A stretch of DNA of 64,000 bases from Megaustenia siamemsis. Taxonomy: Eukaryota; Mollusca; Gastropoda; Stylommatophora; Ariophantidae. Position numbers and translations under genes: made by a program. Below the pieces are notes generated by a model. That model did no database searches, was not told the origin of the DNA, and worked only from the letters and a program-made list of their open reading frames with translations. The DNA is taken from assembly GCA_032433765.1 (NCBI GenBank), contig JAVIAB010000024.1:16714648-16778647 (forward strand). The letters run 5' to 3'. Positions 43,874 through 54,257 of the stretch are shown here, piece by piece. Positions within the stretch are counted from its first letter, which is position 1. The number at the start of each line of letters is the position of its first letter.

Positions 43874-45509
43874 TGTAAATAAATAAAATTTACTAAATAA
43901 TTATATTGTAAATTTAGATGACTTCACCTTGAGTGAAATAGAAACCACCTTAAAGCTAATGGCCAATAACAAGGCTGCTGGAGAGGATAAGTTAACAGCT
44001 GAGATCCTCAAGGCAATTGATAGCCATAATTTAATACATCTCCAAAAAATGTTCAACATCATTTGGAAAACAGAGAAGACGCCTCATAAATGGAAAAAAG
44101 GAATCATTGTTAAGATCCCAAAAAAGGGCAATCTTAGAGATTGTAACAACTGGAGAGGCGTGACACTTTTGTCAGTTGCCTCAAAGTTATTCTGTAAAAT
44201 CATCCTAAATAGAATAAAAGATTCAATAGATACAGTAATGCGTGAAGAACAGGCTGGGTTTAGAAAAGGGAGAAGCTGTCTTGACCACATTTTCACTCTA
44301 CGACTTATATTGGAGGAACATATTGAAAAGCAAAAACCTTTTGTACTTAACTTCATCGACTTCAAAAAAGCATTTGATAGTATTCATAGAGATTCTTTGT
44401 GGAAAATTCTGAAGCAATATGGTTTACCATCAAAAATCATAAATATTATCAAAGACATGTATGATGGTTACACATGTGCAGTTCGAACAGAGGAAGGACT
44501 GAGCGAATGTTTCCCAATAGAAACTGGGGTTAAACAAGGATGTATTTTATCGCCCTTGTTATTTGGAATTGTTATGGACTTCATAATGAAGAAATGCTGC
44601 ACTGGTAATAAAGGCATCGAATGGATACAAGGAGACCATTTGGAGGACCTCGACTTTGCTGATGACATAGTTCTCATCAGCAGTCAGATAAAAACGATGC
44701 AGGAAAACACAAATGAACTATCATCAATAGCCAGCAAAATTGGGCTTGAGGTCAATCATGAAAAGACTAAAGTCATGAAAAGTTTAATTCCAACAAGTGA
44801 CAAAATATACATGGAAAACAAACCAGTAGAAGAGATCGATCACTTTATCTATCTTGGAAGTCACATTGATCGAGAAGGGGATACGAGCAAAGAAATTAGA
44901 ATCAGACTGGCTAAAGCAGCAATGTCTTTCAGAAGCCTTGAAAAGTTGTGGAAATCAAAACTCATTAGCACAAACACAAAACTTAGGCTATTCAAATCAA
45001 ATGTACTATCAACCCTTACGTATGCGTCTGAAAGCTGGAAAACAACAAGAGATATAGAAACAAAGTTGAACGCATTCGAAAATAAATGTCTAAGGAAAAT
45101 ACTTGGTATAGAATGGAACGAATTCAAAACAAACGAGGAAATTAGAGAAATCGCCAATCAACCACTAATATCTTCAGTAATAAAGAAAAGACGATGGTCA
45201 TACGTTGGACATGTGATGAGAAGAGATAATAATCGAATAGCAAAGCAAGCCCTCATATGGGAAACAACAGGTAAAAGAAAAAGAGGAAGACCCAGGGAGA
45301 CACTGAGAAGAACATTGATGAGAGAGGCAAGAGCAGCAGGAATCGGCTCCCTCAATGAGATAGAACTGCTTGCACAGAACAGAGACAGATGGCGAGATTT
45401 AATAAAATATCTTTAAAAGAAAACTGCTAGAACAAAAATTCATATAGGAGAAGGTGTATCTTGGTCTACACCCTATGGGCCGGTTACGGCTCGAAAGGTC
45501 AATAGATAG
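43874..45509 (+). mobile_element. LINE-G, 5'-truncated but with an intact reverse transcriptase frame
   Basis: AATAATCTTAT at 43863-43873 and 45510-45520 is consistent with a target-site duplication inside the 43-bp array (the motif is also part of the unit, so its exact length is uncertain). The 1,636-bp copy has an AT-rich leader, one long frame, and a 3' end CCCTATGGGCCG...CGGCTCGAAAGG followed by TCAATAGATAG. This terminal motif is shared with SINE-B. The endonuclease half is missing. Confidence 0.92.
43905..45416 (+). CDS. LINE-G reverse transcriptase, N-terminally truncated
   Basis: An open frame of about 500 codons without an authentic start: it begins inside the element at LDDFTLSEIE, just before the reverse transcriptase. 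Counting from 43929, it contains NNKAAGEDKL (13-22), NWRGVTLLS (74-82), EQAGFRKGRSC (107-117), NFIDFKKAFD with D144, GVKQGCILSPLLFG (200-213) and LDFADDIVL with D245/D246. The C-terminal region follows with KRRWSYVGHVMRR and GKRKRGRPR. Both catalytic acidic sites are intact and there are no stops or frameshifts, so the insertion is young. With no endonuclease or promoter, this copy is unlikely to be autonomous. Confidence 0.93.
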   Translation: MVNLDDFTLSEIETTLKLMANNKAAGEDKLTAEILKAIDSHNLIHLQKMFNIIWKTEKTPHKWKKGIIVKIPKKGNLRDCNNWRGVTLLSVASKLFCKIILNRIKDSIDTVMREEQAGFRKGRSCLDHIFTLRLILEEHIEKQKPFVLNFIDFKKAFDSIHRDSLWKILKQYGLPSKIINIIKDMYDGYTCAVRTEEGLSECFPIETGVKQGCILSPLLFGIVMDFIMKKCCTGNKGIEWIQGDHLEDLDFADDIVLISSQIKTMQENTNELSSIASKIGLEVNHEKTKVMKSLIPTSDKIYMENKPVEEIDHFIYLGSHIDREGDTSKEIRIRLAKAAMSFRSLEKLWKSKLISTNTKLRLFKSNVLSTLTYASESWKTTRDIETKLNAFENKCLRKILGIEWNEFKTNEEIREIANQPLISSVIKKRRWSYVGHVMRRDNNRIAKQALIWETTGKRKRGRPRETLRRTLMREARAAGIGSLNEIELLAQNRDRWRDLIKYL

Positions 45510-45520
45510 AATAATCTTAT

Positions 45521-45880
45521 AATCACTGTACATGCGATATTTAGTCTCACTTAATAATCTTATAATCACTGTACATGCGATATTTAGTCTCACTTAATAA
45601 TCTTATAATCACTGTACATGCGATATTTAGTCTCACTTAATAATCGTATAATCACTGTACATGCGATATTTAGTCTCACTTAATAATCTTATAATCACTG
45701 TACATGCGATATTTAGTCTCACTTAATAATCTTATAATCACTGTACATGCGATATTTAGTCTCACTTAACAATCTTATAATCACTGTACATGCGATATTT
45801 AGTCTCACTTAATAATCTTATAATCACTGTTCATGCGATATTTAGTCTCACTTAATAATCTTATAATCACTGTACATTCT
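45521..45880. repeat. 43-bp minisatellite, right part
   Basis: About eight more copies of the 43-bp unit continue after LINE-G, with one or two substitutions each. Confidence 0.96.
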
Positions 45881-45920
45881 CCAACCATTAAATTCTTTGA
45901 TGGCGCTCCATATAATATTT

Positions 45921-46187
45921 TGAAAAAAAAAAAAAAGTAAAGTGCCCCGTCACGCCAAGTGGCGTATAGGGAATATGGTGTTAGTGACCATAAATTGTAC
46001 AGACTTTCAGCACATGATTTTTGGGGTAATGTGGTCTGTATTACGCCCCTGCCGCTTTACTTTCCCAGAAAAAAATCCGGTACCCATTTCAAGGCTGGGG
46101 AAACCCGTAATACGTCGATTGGGGTCGAACCCTACCTCTTGTCCTTAGTAGTCCAGTTCACTAACCACTGAGCTATCGCGACTCCCA
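45921..46187 (-). mobile_element. SINE-A, monomeric form with exact duplication
   Basis: CCATATAATATTT at 45908-45920 and 46188-46200. Complete reversed SINE-A with an A-run, terminal hairpin (CACGCCAAGTGGCG), body and head (CTGAGCTATCGCGACTCCC). Confidence 0.94.
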
Positions 46188-46388
46188 CCATATAATATTT
46201 AACATCCGATATTTCTATGGCTTTTCTCAGTTTAATTTTTTTATCTTTGTCACCTTGTTACGTATATGCCTTTATGATCCAGCAGTGGTATAATTTCAGC
46301 TCGGTTTTTTTTTAAACTCGTTTCCTCTGATTCTTTCTACTCTTCTCTCTTTAACATTTCTTATTAGATATATCATTTTTGTTAGTAT

Positions 46389-46390
<2 letters not shown>

Positions 46391-46436
<46 letters not shown>

Positions 46437-46440
46437 TCTC
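46391..46440. repeat. (TC)n microsatellite
   Basis: CT dinucleotides with one CA break. Confidence 0.95.
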
Positions 46441-46510
46441 CTTGTCAAAGTTTGACATCTGTCCGAGTAAAGAAGAACTCCGTTGAATAAATGCCCAGCT
46501 TTTGAAATCT

Positions 46511-46765
46511 GAGCCGCGATAGCTCAGTGGTTAGTGAACTGGAATACAAATGACAAGAGGTCAAGTTCGATCCTGATCGACAGATTCCGGATTCACCCAG
46601 CCATATATGGGTACTGGATTTTTTAAAATGGGAAAGTAAAGCGGCACGGACGTAATACCGACCACATTACCCCAAAAATCGTGTCCCGAAGGTCTATATA
46701 AATTATTGTCACTAACACCATCTTCCATATACGCCACTTGGCGTGACGGGGTTCTCTACTTGTGT
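46511..46765 (+). mobile_element. SINE-A, monomeric form
   Basis: Head GAGCCGCGATAGCTCAGTGG with B box GTTCGATCC, body, CGCCACTTGGCGTGACGGGG and a worn end. A six-base AAATCT at each side (46505-46510 and near 46787) may be the duplication but is too short to trust. Confidence 0.88.
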
Positions 46766-47110
46766 TTTTGTTGTTGTAAATCTACAAATCAAGGTTCAAT
46801 AAATTGAATGGTCACAACTTTGGTGAAAACATGACCTGTGCACAATCAAAACAAGTTTCAGTCAGTGGCCTTTTCTGTTTTGTGTCTGGTCCATTGTCCT
46901 AGCAGAAGGTCTCTGACGGCACCGTTGTCTCAATTGTGTCTCGTTGATCACCCCAAAATGGGGTGAATTAAAAATCCTGAGTCTTACACGTCGTGGCGAC
47001 TGTTTTTGACCAAGCGGCCTTTATCCCTCTGGTTCTATCGGGTGCCCCCGACATACACTAGCAATGGTACTATGTGTTGTAAAGATAGTATTTTTAGTTT
47101 TTAGATGCCC
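46766..47110. other. Unassigned region
   Basis: Unique sequence with no clear frame. Confidence 0.5.
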
Positions 47111-47655
47111 CAACTCTCAATGAAATAACCTTATAGATAAAACGGGCACTCTACAAAATAATCTTCATCCCTACTTTGTGCTACCAATGCCAGATCTTGA
47201 CGCGCTACCAATGCCAGATCTTGACGCGCTACCAATGCCAGATTTTGGCGCGCTACCAATGCCAGATCTTGACGCGCTACCAATGCCAGATCTTGACGCG
47301 CTACCAATGCCAGATCTTGACGCGCTACCAATGCCAGATCTTGACGCGCTACCAATGCCAGATCTTGACGCGCTACCAATGCCAGATCTTGACGCGCTAC
47401 CAATGCCAGATCTTGACGCGCTACCAATGCCAGATCTTGACGCGCTACCAATGCCAGATCTTGACGCGCTACCAATGCCAGATCTTGACGCGCTACCAAT
47501 GCCAGATCTTGACACTAGACATAAAAAGAAAATAAGAAAAATAACCACTATCAGAATGAAATGTGTTAGAAGCAAGATAGGGGAACAGCCTGAGAGATCA
47601 GATCAGAAATGAAAAGCTTTGAAAAAAAAGTAGGAGTAACTCCTGCCTTTGAATA
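47111..47655 (+). mobile_element. LINE-E fragment swollen by an internal array
   Basis: Left part translates as RALYKIIFIPTLCYQCQ, right part as IKRKIRKITTIRMKCVR and VGVTPAFEY. In the 38110 copy these two parts are adjacent (CYQCQNWTLDSRTIRK). Here the codons between them are repeated about 14 times. Confidence 0.85.
47177..47512. repeat. 24-bp minisatellite inside LINE-E
   Basis: Fourteen nearly perfect copies of CTACCAATGCCAGATCTTGA plus CGCG. The only visible change is TTTTGGCG in the third copy. The near identity implies recent expansion. Confidence 0.97.
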
Positions 47656-47659
47656 CATA

Positions 47660-48045
47660 TTTATCACCTATTACCTTTTTATCCATTTATATTTGATTAC
47701 TTTTATCCATTTATATTTGATTACTTTTATCTATTTATATTTGATTACTTTTATCTATTTATATTTGATTACTTTTATCTATTTATATTTGATTACTTTT
47801 ATCCATTTATATTTGATTACTTTTATCCATTTATATTTGATTACTTTGATCCATTTATATTTGATTACTTTTATCCATTTATATTTGATTACTTTTATCC
47901 ATTTATATTTGGTTACTTTTATCCATTTATATTTGATTACTTTTATCCATTTATATTTGATTACTTTTATCCATTTATATTTGATTACTTTTATCTATTT
48001 ATATATGATTACTTTTATCTATTTATATTTGATTACTTTACTCGA
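47660..48045. repeat. 24-bp AT-rich minisatellite
   Basis: About 16 copies of TTTTATCCATTTATATTTGA plus TTAC. It starts where the LINE-E sequence breaks off after the VTPAFEY codons, so it too may have grown within or at the edge of that LINE. Confidence 0.96.
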
Positions 48046-48369
48046 ATGCTGACGGTTCAGTTTTAGGGAGGTGGCGGGATTTTAAAAATGCGAAACTGCT
48101 GTAAAATTGATTAGGATGAAACGAAAAGTAAAAACAGTGGAAAACTATTCTCTCAATACTCTATGGTTACAGTTTTAAGAACGGACGTCACCAAAACTGA
48201 ACATTTGTGCTGTCCCCACGTAAAATAGCACACACACCACGTTTTCCTTTGTCTCCCCTTTTTATTCTCAAAGCTCTGTGGTCTGTATATAAAACATTCC
48301 AATGATGAGGCAAGTTGCGATAGAAGGATTTTGAAACAAATTAGGAAATGTAGTCCAAATGTATGGGGC
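48046..48369. other. Unassigned region
   Basis: Unique sequence. No repeat partner found. Confidence 0.5.
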
Positions 48370-48872
48370 ATATGTGGAGATACTTAGCAATCCATTTTTG
48401 ACAATAGAAACAAGAAAAAGAGTTTTTAAATGTTATGTAGAACCTGTCTTAACATATGGATGTGAATCATGGACAATAGGACACCAGACAAGAAAATCAC
48501 CGAAGTATGTAGAAATGTGGTTTTACAGAAGAATATTGAGAATACCATGGACAGCAAAGAAAAGTAATGAAAACGTTCTGAAAGAGGTCAAAGCAAAAAG
48601 AGAGCTAATTTCCAATATTAGGAAGAAACAATCATCAATTTTTGGCCACGTAATAAGAAGAGAACAGCCGGAATATATTGTAACAACTGGGAAAATTGAG
48701 AGATGAAGAGATAGAGGGAAGCAAAGAGAAAAGATACCAGACAGCTTAAGAGAATGGCTTGGCAGAAGGTCAACAACAGAAATTGTAAATAACTGTCGAG
48801 ATCGAAAGTTGTGGAGAGATATGATCACCTACGCCAACAGGCCCGGCACTTGATGATGATGATGATGATGAT
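48370..48872 (+). mobile_element. RTE-A 3' fragment
   Basis: A 115-codon frame reads NPFLTIETRKRVFKCYVEPV, TYGCESWTIGHQTRKS and FYRRILRIPWTAKKSNENV before a stop in the ER-rich part. It then continues in other frames to RDMITYANRPGT and a (GATGAT)n tail. The best preserved 3' end of this family on the plus strand. Confidence 0.88.
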
Positions 48873-49179
48873 ATGTGAAGAAGAAGGAAAGGGTAGGGGT
48901 AGAATATGTAATAACAAAAACGAAATAACGGTGGGGAGATAGATGTAGACAAAGGGAACAGATGATCTATGGTTCGACGTCATGATGCGGAAATAGATCA
49001 AGGGTGGAACAGTTACATTAACGCACAATTCGAATGACGTCATATCTGAGGTCTTTCCACGTGGGTTTTGAACAAGTGAATATGCTTGTTCTATAATGTT
49101 GCAGTCTGCTGCTCAATCGTCTGGCTTCCGTTGCAACAAATGTTGTCGATATGCATGTGTTCAGTGTACGTGCTTGTGT
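48873..49179. other. Unassigned region
   Basis: Unique sequence between the RTE-A tail and the GA/GT microsatellite. Confidence 0.5.
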
Positions 49180-49216
<37 letters not shown>

Positions 49217-49850
49217 GTGAGTGAGAGATTGAGTGAGTGAGAGATTGAGTGAGTGAGAGATTGAGTGAGAGAGTGTGTGTGAGTGAGAGAGAGAGAGTGT
49301 GTGAGTGAGTGAGAGAGAGAGTGTGAGTGAGTGAGAGAGAGTGTGAGTGAGTGAGAGAGAGTGTGAGTGAGTGAGAGAGAGAGAGAGAGTGTGTGAGTGA
49401 GTGAGTGAGAGAGTGTGAGTGAGTGAGAGAGAGTGAGTGTGAGTGAGTGAGAGAGAGAGAGAGACATTGTGAGTGAGAGAGAGAGAGAGACAGTGTGAGT
49501 GAGTGAGTGAGAGAGAGAGTGTGAGTGAGTGAGAGAGAGTGTGAGTGAGAGAGAGAGTGTGAGTGAGTGAGAGAGAGTGTGAGTGAGTGAGAGAGAGTGT
49601 GAGTGAGTGAGAGAGTGAGTGAGAGAGAGAGTGTGTAAGTGAGTGAGAGAGAGAGAGTGTGTAAGTGAGTGAGAGAGAGAGTGTGAGTGAGTGTGTGAGA
49701 GAGAGGGAGTGTGTGAGATAGAGTGTGAGTGTGAGAGAGTGTGTGTGAGAGAGTTTGTGTGTGAGAGAGAGTGTGTGTGTGAGAGAGAGAGTGTGTGTGA
49801 GAGAGTGTGTGAGAGAGAGAGAGAGAGAGAGTTAGAGAGAGAGAGTGTGT
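49180..49850. repeat. Compound (GA)n / (GAGT)n / (GTGT)n microsatellite
   Basis: Almost purely GA, GAGT and GT steps over 670 bases. The minus-strand open frames (up to about 296 codons, SLSLSLTHSH-like) are compositional. Confidence 0.97.
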
Positions 49851-49972
49851 GCAATAGATAGAAAACAACAGGAGAACCCTCCTGTTTTGGGTTTTTAAAA
49901 AAAATCAAATCTATTCAGGTAAAACGAAACGTGGTTAAAACATAGCTAGACTTTATAACGGCACAACTTCAC
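49851..49972. repeat. Direct repeat, left copy
   Basis: GCAATAGATAGAAAAC, a hairpin CAGGAG-AACC-CTCCTG, TCAAATCTATTC and ACGAAACGTGGTTAAAAC in order. A copy with about nine differences lies at 51713-51838. Both follow GA-rich sequence. Confidence 0.88.
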
Positions 49973-50615
49973 TGCGTTCGTGGTATGTGAACCTATCTAT
50001 AGTCATCATTCTTGTCTGGTTAACGAACCAGCTCTCGCCGCGAACCTTCCACCATTTGTAAAGCGAGGCAGAACATTCCTTCACCTGCCAAGAGTGCATT
50101 AAGGTCAGTTCTGCCAACGTATTTGTATAATTTACCTACGTGGAAAGCATGTACAAGCAAAAATAACATCCATTTATGAGTTGTTATTATTAAAACTCGT
50201 TTGTTTACCTGAGATAGGCAGAAATGTTTAACTTAAGCGCTGTAACAAACTGAAATATCGGCCAGAAAAGGTCACAGGTTAATAGCTTATGTAAATCAAG
50301 ACTTCAATAAAAAATAAAATGCCAATAAAGGAACAAAAACTCCCAGGGAATTTGATGAGTGAGAGTCCAGATAGCCATTGAGAATAAAGGGGAGATAACT
50401 AAATGTAAGGAATTAACCAAATCCATCAGTATGCCAACGGATTATGGGTTAAGGGAGACAATTTAGTTGAAGACTAACGAGTGTGGTGGTATTGAGTATA
50501 AGCGCTAAGGGAGACAATTTGGTTGAAAACTAACAAGCAGTATTGTGGTATTGATGAAAGTGTCAAGGGAGATTATTATTCTGGTGTCCACATGAGTCAT
50601 GGATAGCCTGATCAT
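49973..50615. other. Unassigned region
   Basis: Unique sequence with a local imperfect duplication: TTAAGGGAGACAATTTAGTTGAAGACTAAC-like text at 50450-50482 recurs at 50505-50537. Confidence 0.55.
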
Positions 50616-50620
50616 GGGTG

Positions 50621-50735
50621 CCTCGGTTGCCTAGTTGGGAAAACCACCCGATTGGGCTACCAACGTTCGGACAACCCGTGTTCGAATCCCGCTGGGAGCA
50701 GTGTGAGTTGTACTCGTGGTTGGGAAAAAAAATAC
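50621..50735 (+). repeat. tRNA-like head, probable SINE-E
   Basis: GGTGCCTCGGTTGCCTAGTT (A box TGCCTAGTTGG) and B box GTGTTCGAATCCCGC with a matching T-arm, followed by GCTGGGAGCA. There is a long variable region, and the acceptor ends do not pair well, so I read it as a SINE head and not a tRNA gene. It leads directly into the 12-bp array. Confidence 0.6.
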
Positions 50736-50744
50736 CCCCCCTGA

Positions 50745-51690
50745 TATGGTGGTTGATATGGTGGCGGATATGGTGGCGATTATGGTGGCGGATATGGTGG
50801 CGGATATGGTGGCGGATATGGTGGCGATTATGGTGGCGGATATGGTGGCGGATATGGTGGTTGATATGGTGGCGATTATGGTGGCTGATATGGTGGTTGA
50901 TATGGTGGCGATTATGGTGGCGATTATGGTGGCGGATATGGTGGCGGATATGGTGGCGATTATGGTGGCTGATATGGTGGTTGATATGGTGGCGGATATG
51001 GTGGCGGATATGGTGGCGGATATGATGGCGGATATGGTGGTGGATATGGTGGTTGATATGGTGGTTAATATTGTGGTGGATATGGTGGTTGATATGGTGG
51101 TGGATATGGTGGTTGATATGGTGGTTGATATGGTGGCGATTATCGTGGCGGATATGGTGGTTGATATGGTGGTTGATATGGTGGTGATTATAGTGACGGA
51201 TATGGTGGTTGATATGGTGGTTGATATTGTGGTGGTTATGATGGTTGATATGGTGGTTGATATGGTGGTTGATATGGTGGCGGATATGGTGGTTGATATG
51301 GTGGTTGATATGGTGGCGATTATAGTGGCGGATATGGTGGTTGATATGGTGGTTGATATGGTGGTTGATATTGTGGTGGTTATGATGGTTGATATGGTGG
51401 TTGATATGGTGGCGATTATAGTGGCGGATATGGTGGTTGATATTGTGGTGGTTATGATGGTTGATATGGTGGTTGATATGGTGGTTGATATAGTGGCGGA
51501 TATGGTGGTTGATATGGTGGTGGTTATGATGGTTGATATGGTGGTTGATATGGTGGTTGATATGGTGGCGATTATAGTGGCGGATATGGCGGTGGTTATT
51601 GTGGTGGTTATGATGGTTGATATGGTAGTGGTTATGATGGTTGATATTGTGGCGGATATGGTGGTGGTTATTGTGGTGGTTATGGAGAGT
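50745..51690. repeat. 12-bp minisatellite
   Basis: About 79 copies of a 12-bp unit (GATATGGTGGTT, GATATGGTGGCG and GATTATGGTGGC variants). It is stop-free in two frames (MVVDMVAD-like and WRIWWRLW-like), which yields a 332-codon spurious frame. The mix changes from GGCG-rich on the left to GGTT-rich on the right. Confidence 0.97.
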
Positions 51691-51712
51691 GAGAGAGTGA
51701 GTAAGAGAGAGT

Positions 51713-51838
51713 GAGCAATAGATAGAAAACAGCAGGAGAACCCTCCTGTTTTTTTGTTTTAAAAAAAAATCAAATCTATTCGGGTAAAACGAAACGTGGT
51801 TAAAACAAAGCTAGACTTTAGAACGGTACAACTTCACT
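51713..51838. repeat. Direct repeat, right copy
   Basis: Second copy of 49851-49972, about 1.86 kb away, with the same hairpin. The homologies stop abruptly after ACAACTTCACTG. Confidence 0.88.
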
Positions 51839-51909
51839 GGCATGTACAACTTTGACAAATATGGAAAATATAGATATATATAGATAATATAGAAAATTAT
51901 GATATTATT

Positions 51910-52470
51910 AAATAAGAAGCTAAATCCAAACTGAGTGATGTTGAATACAAGAAGTTATATCCAGACTGACTGATGTTGAATACAAGAAGTTATATCCAGA
52001 CTGAGTGATGTTGAATACAAGAAGTTAAATCCAAACTGAGTGATGTTGAATACAAGAAGTTATATCCAGACTGACTGATGTTGAATACAAGAAGTTATAT
52101 CCAGACTGAGTGATGTTGAATACAAGAAGTTAAATCCAAACTGAGTGATGTTGAATACAAGAAGTTATATCCAGACTGACTGATGTTGAATACAAGAAGT
52201 TAAATCCAAACTGACTGATGTTGAATACAAGAAGTTAAATCCAAAGTGACTGATGTTGAATACAAGAAGTTATATCCAGACTGACTGATGTTGAATATAA
52301 GAAGTTAAATCCAAACTGACTAATGTTGAATATAAGAAGTTAAATCCAAACTGACTGATGTTGAATATAAGAAGTTAGATCCAAACTGACTGATGTTGAA
52401 TACAAGAAGCTAAATCCAAACTGACTGATGTTGAATACAAGAAGGTAAATCCAAACTGACTGATGTTGAA
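51910..52470. repeat. 35-bp minisatellite, left part
   Basis: About 16 copies of CTGACTGATGTTGAATACAA plus GAAGTTAAATCCAAA. Early copies show a dimeric or trimeric alternation (TATATCCAGACTGAC versus TAAATCCAAACTGAG). Confidence 0.96.
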
Positions 52471-53335
52471 TCATCATCATCATCATCATCATCAAGTACC
52501 GGGCCTACTGGCGTAGGTTACCATGTCTCTCCACAACTTTCGATCTCGGCAACTATTTATCATTTCTGTTGTTGACCTTCTGCCAAGCCATTCTCTTAAA
52601 CTGTCTGTTATTTTTTCTCTTTTACTTCCCTCTATCTCTTCGTCCCTCAATTTTTCCAGTTGTTACAATATATTCTAGTTGCTCTCTTCTCATTACATGG
52701 CCAAAAAATGATGATTGTTTCTTCCTTATATTAGAAATTAGCTCTCTTTTTGCTTTGACCTCTCTCAGAACCTCTTCATTACTCTTCTTAGCTGTCCATG
52801 GCACTCTCAACATTCTTCTGTAAAACCACATTTCTACAGACTCCAGTGATTTTCTTGTCTGTTGTCCTATTGTCCATGATTCGCATCCATATGTTAAGAC
52901 TGGCTATACATAACATTTAAGAACTCTTTTTCTTGTTTCTATTGTCAAAAATGGATTGCATAGTATCTTCCTCATTTTTTGGAAAGCTGCTTTTGCTTGA
53001 GCCATTCTGCATCTCACCTCTTTTGTACATCTTCCGTCTGAGGTTAACAAAGTTCCCAAATATTTAAATTCATTTACCAGTTTTAATATTGTTCCACATG
53101 TCTTTATTTTGCACTGAGGTGGTGTCTTTTTCTTTGTTGTTACCATTACCTCTGTCTTTTTGCTATTAAGGCTGAGTCCTTTATTTTTGCTTTCTTTCAT
53201 TTCACAATAATGTCCAACATTTCTTGTAACTTATTTTCCCTATTAGTGATTAAGACTGTATCATCAGCATACCTTAGATTATTTATATTATGACCTCCAA
53301 TTGTTATTCCAGGCATATTCATGATTGTACAAAGA
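52471..53335 (-). mobile_element. RTE-A inserted in the 35-bp array, with the RT catalytic site
   Basis: Opens with eight reversed ATG steps, then the RTE-A C-terminus in reverse. Further in, the minus strand codes NKGLSLNSKKTEVMVTTKKK, FKYLGTLLTSDGRC and, near 53255-53330, INNLRYADDTVLITNREN with the YADD catalytic motif. GATGTTGAAT on both sides (52462-52471 and 53582-53591) could be the duplication but is also part of the array unit. A few frameshifts. This is the longest RTE-A copy here. Confidence 0.9.
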
Positions 53336-53581
53336 AATTACGATGGTGGTTTTCTGTTGCCTTCCGTCGGTTTGTTTACGGTTGACTCCGCTAGCCTTTG
53401 ACTAAAAAGTCTCACCCACAAGGCAGTGGGGTTGTTTTACTTCGGGGTACCCTCCCTTAGCCTTTTACTCTCCCGAGCTTACCTGCAAGGCAGCAGGATA
53501 GCCACAGGTTGTAGAATATCACACGAAAATCATAGCATAGAAACATCCTGCCATTAAGGCACTTCTATGCTTTTTATTAAG
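53336..53581. other. Insert of unknown origin at the 5' side of RTE-A
   Basis: A GC-balanced 246-bp stretch (CCCACAAGGCAGTGGGG and CTGCAAGGCAGCAGG stems) between RTE-A and the resumed array. It may be a separate SINE. No partner in the window. Confidence 0.45.
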
Positions 53582-54257
53582 GATGTTGAATACAAGAAGG
53601 TAAATCCAAACTGACCGATGTTGAATACAAGAAGTTAGATCCAGATTGACTGATGTTGAATACAAGAAGTTAAATCCAAACTGACTGATGTTGAATACAA
53701 GAAGTTAAATCCAGACTGACTGATGTTGAATACAAGAAGTTAAATCCAAACTGACTGACGTTGAATACAAGAAGTTAAAAGTTAAATCCAAACTGACTGA
53801 TGTTGAATACAAGAAGTTAAAAGTTAAATCCAAACTGACTGATGTTGAATACAAGAAGCTAAATCCAAACTGACTGATGTTGAATACAAGAAGGTAAATC
53901 CAAACTGACTGATGTTGAATACAAGAAGTTAGATCCAGACTGACTGATGTTGAATACAAGAAGTTAAATCCAAACTGACTGATGTTGAATACAAGAAGTT
54001 AAATCCAGACTGACTGATGTTGAATACAAGAAGTTAAATCCAAACTGACTGACGTTGAATACAAGAAGTTAAAAGTTAAATCCAAACTGACTGATGTTGA
54101 ATACAAGAAGTTAAAAGTTAAATCCAAACTGACTGATGTTGAATACAAGAAGCTAAATCCAAACTGACTGATGTTGAATAGAAGAAGTTAAAAGCTAAAT
54201 CCAAACTGACTTATGTTGAATACAAGAAGCTACATCCATACTGACTGATGTTGAATA
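53582..54257. repeat. 35-bp minisatellite, right part, with 294-bp higher-order unit
   Basis: About 19 units. A block of six 35-bp and two 42-bp (AAGTTAAAAGTTAAATCC) units is duplicated: GAAGGTAAATCC occurs at 53596 and 53890, exactly 294 bp apart, and the variants match in order afterwards. Confidence 0.95.

Noticed and set aside
47178..47612. Frames of 119-144 codons over the 24-bp array, both strands
   Set aside because: The array is a repeated piece of LINE-E coding sequence; no independent gene.
50621..50705. tRNA gene
   Set aside because: Good B box but the acceptor stem does not pair convincingly and downstream sequence is SINE-like. I list it as a SINE head.
49018..51714. Ser/His-rich, Met/Val-rich and Trp-rich frames
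   Set aside because: They are translations of a GA/GT microsatellite and a 12-bp repeat, not proteins.
49851..51838. LTR retrotransposon with 120-bp LTRs
   Set aside because: No gag/pol coding, primer-binding site or polypurine tract between the direct repeats; the interior is mainly a 12-bp array.
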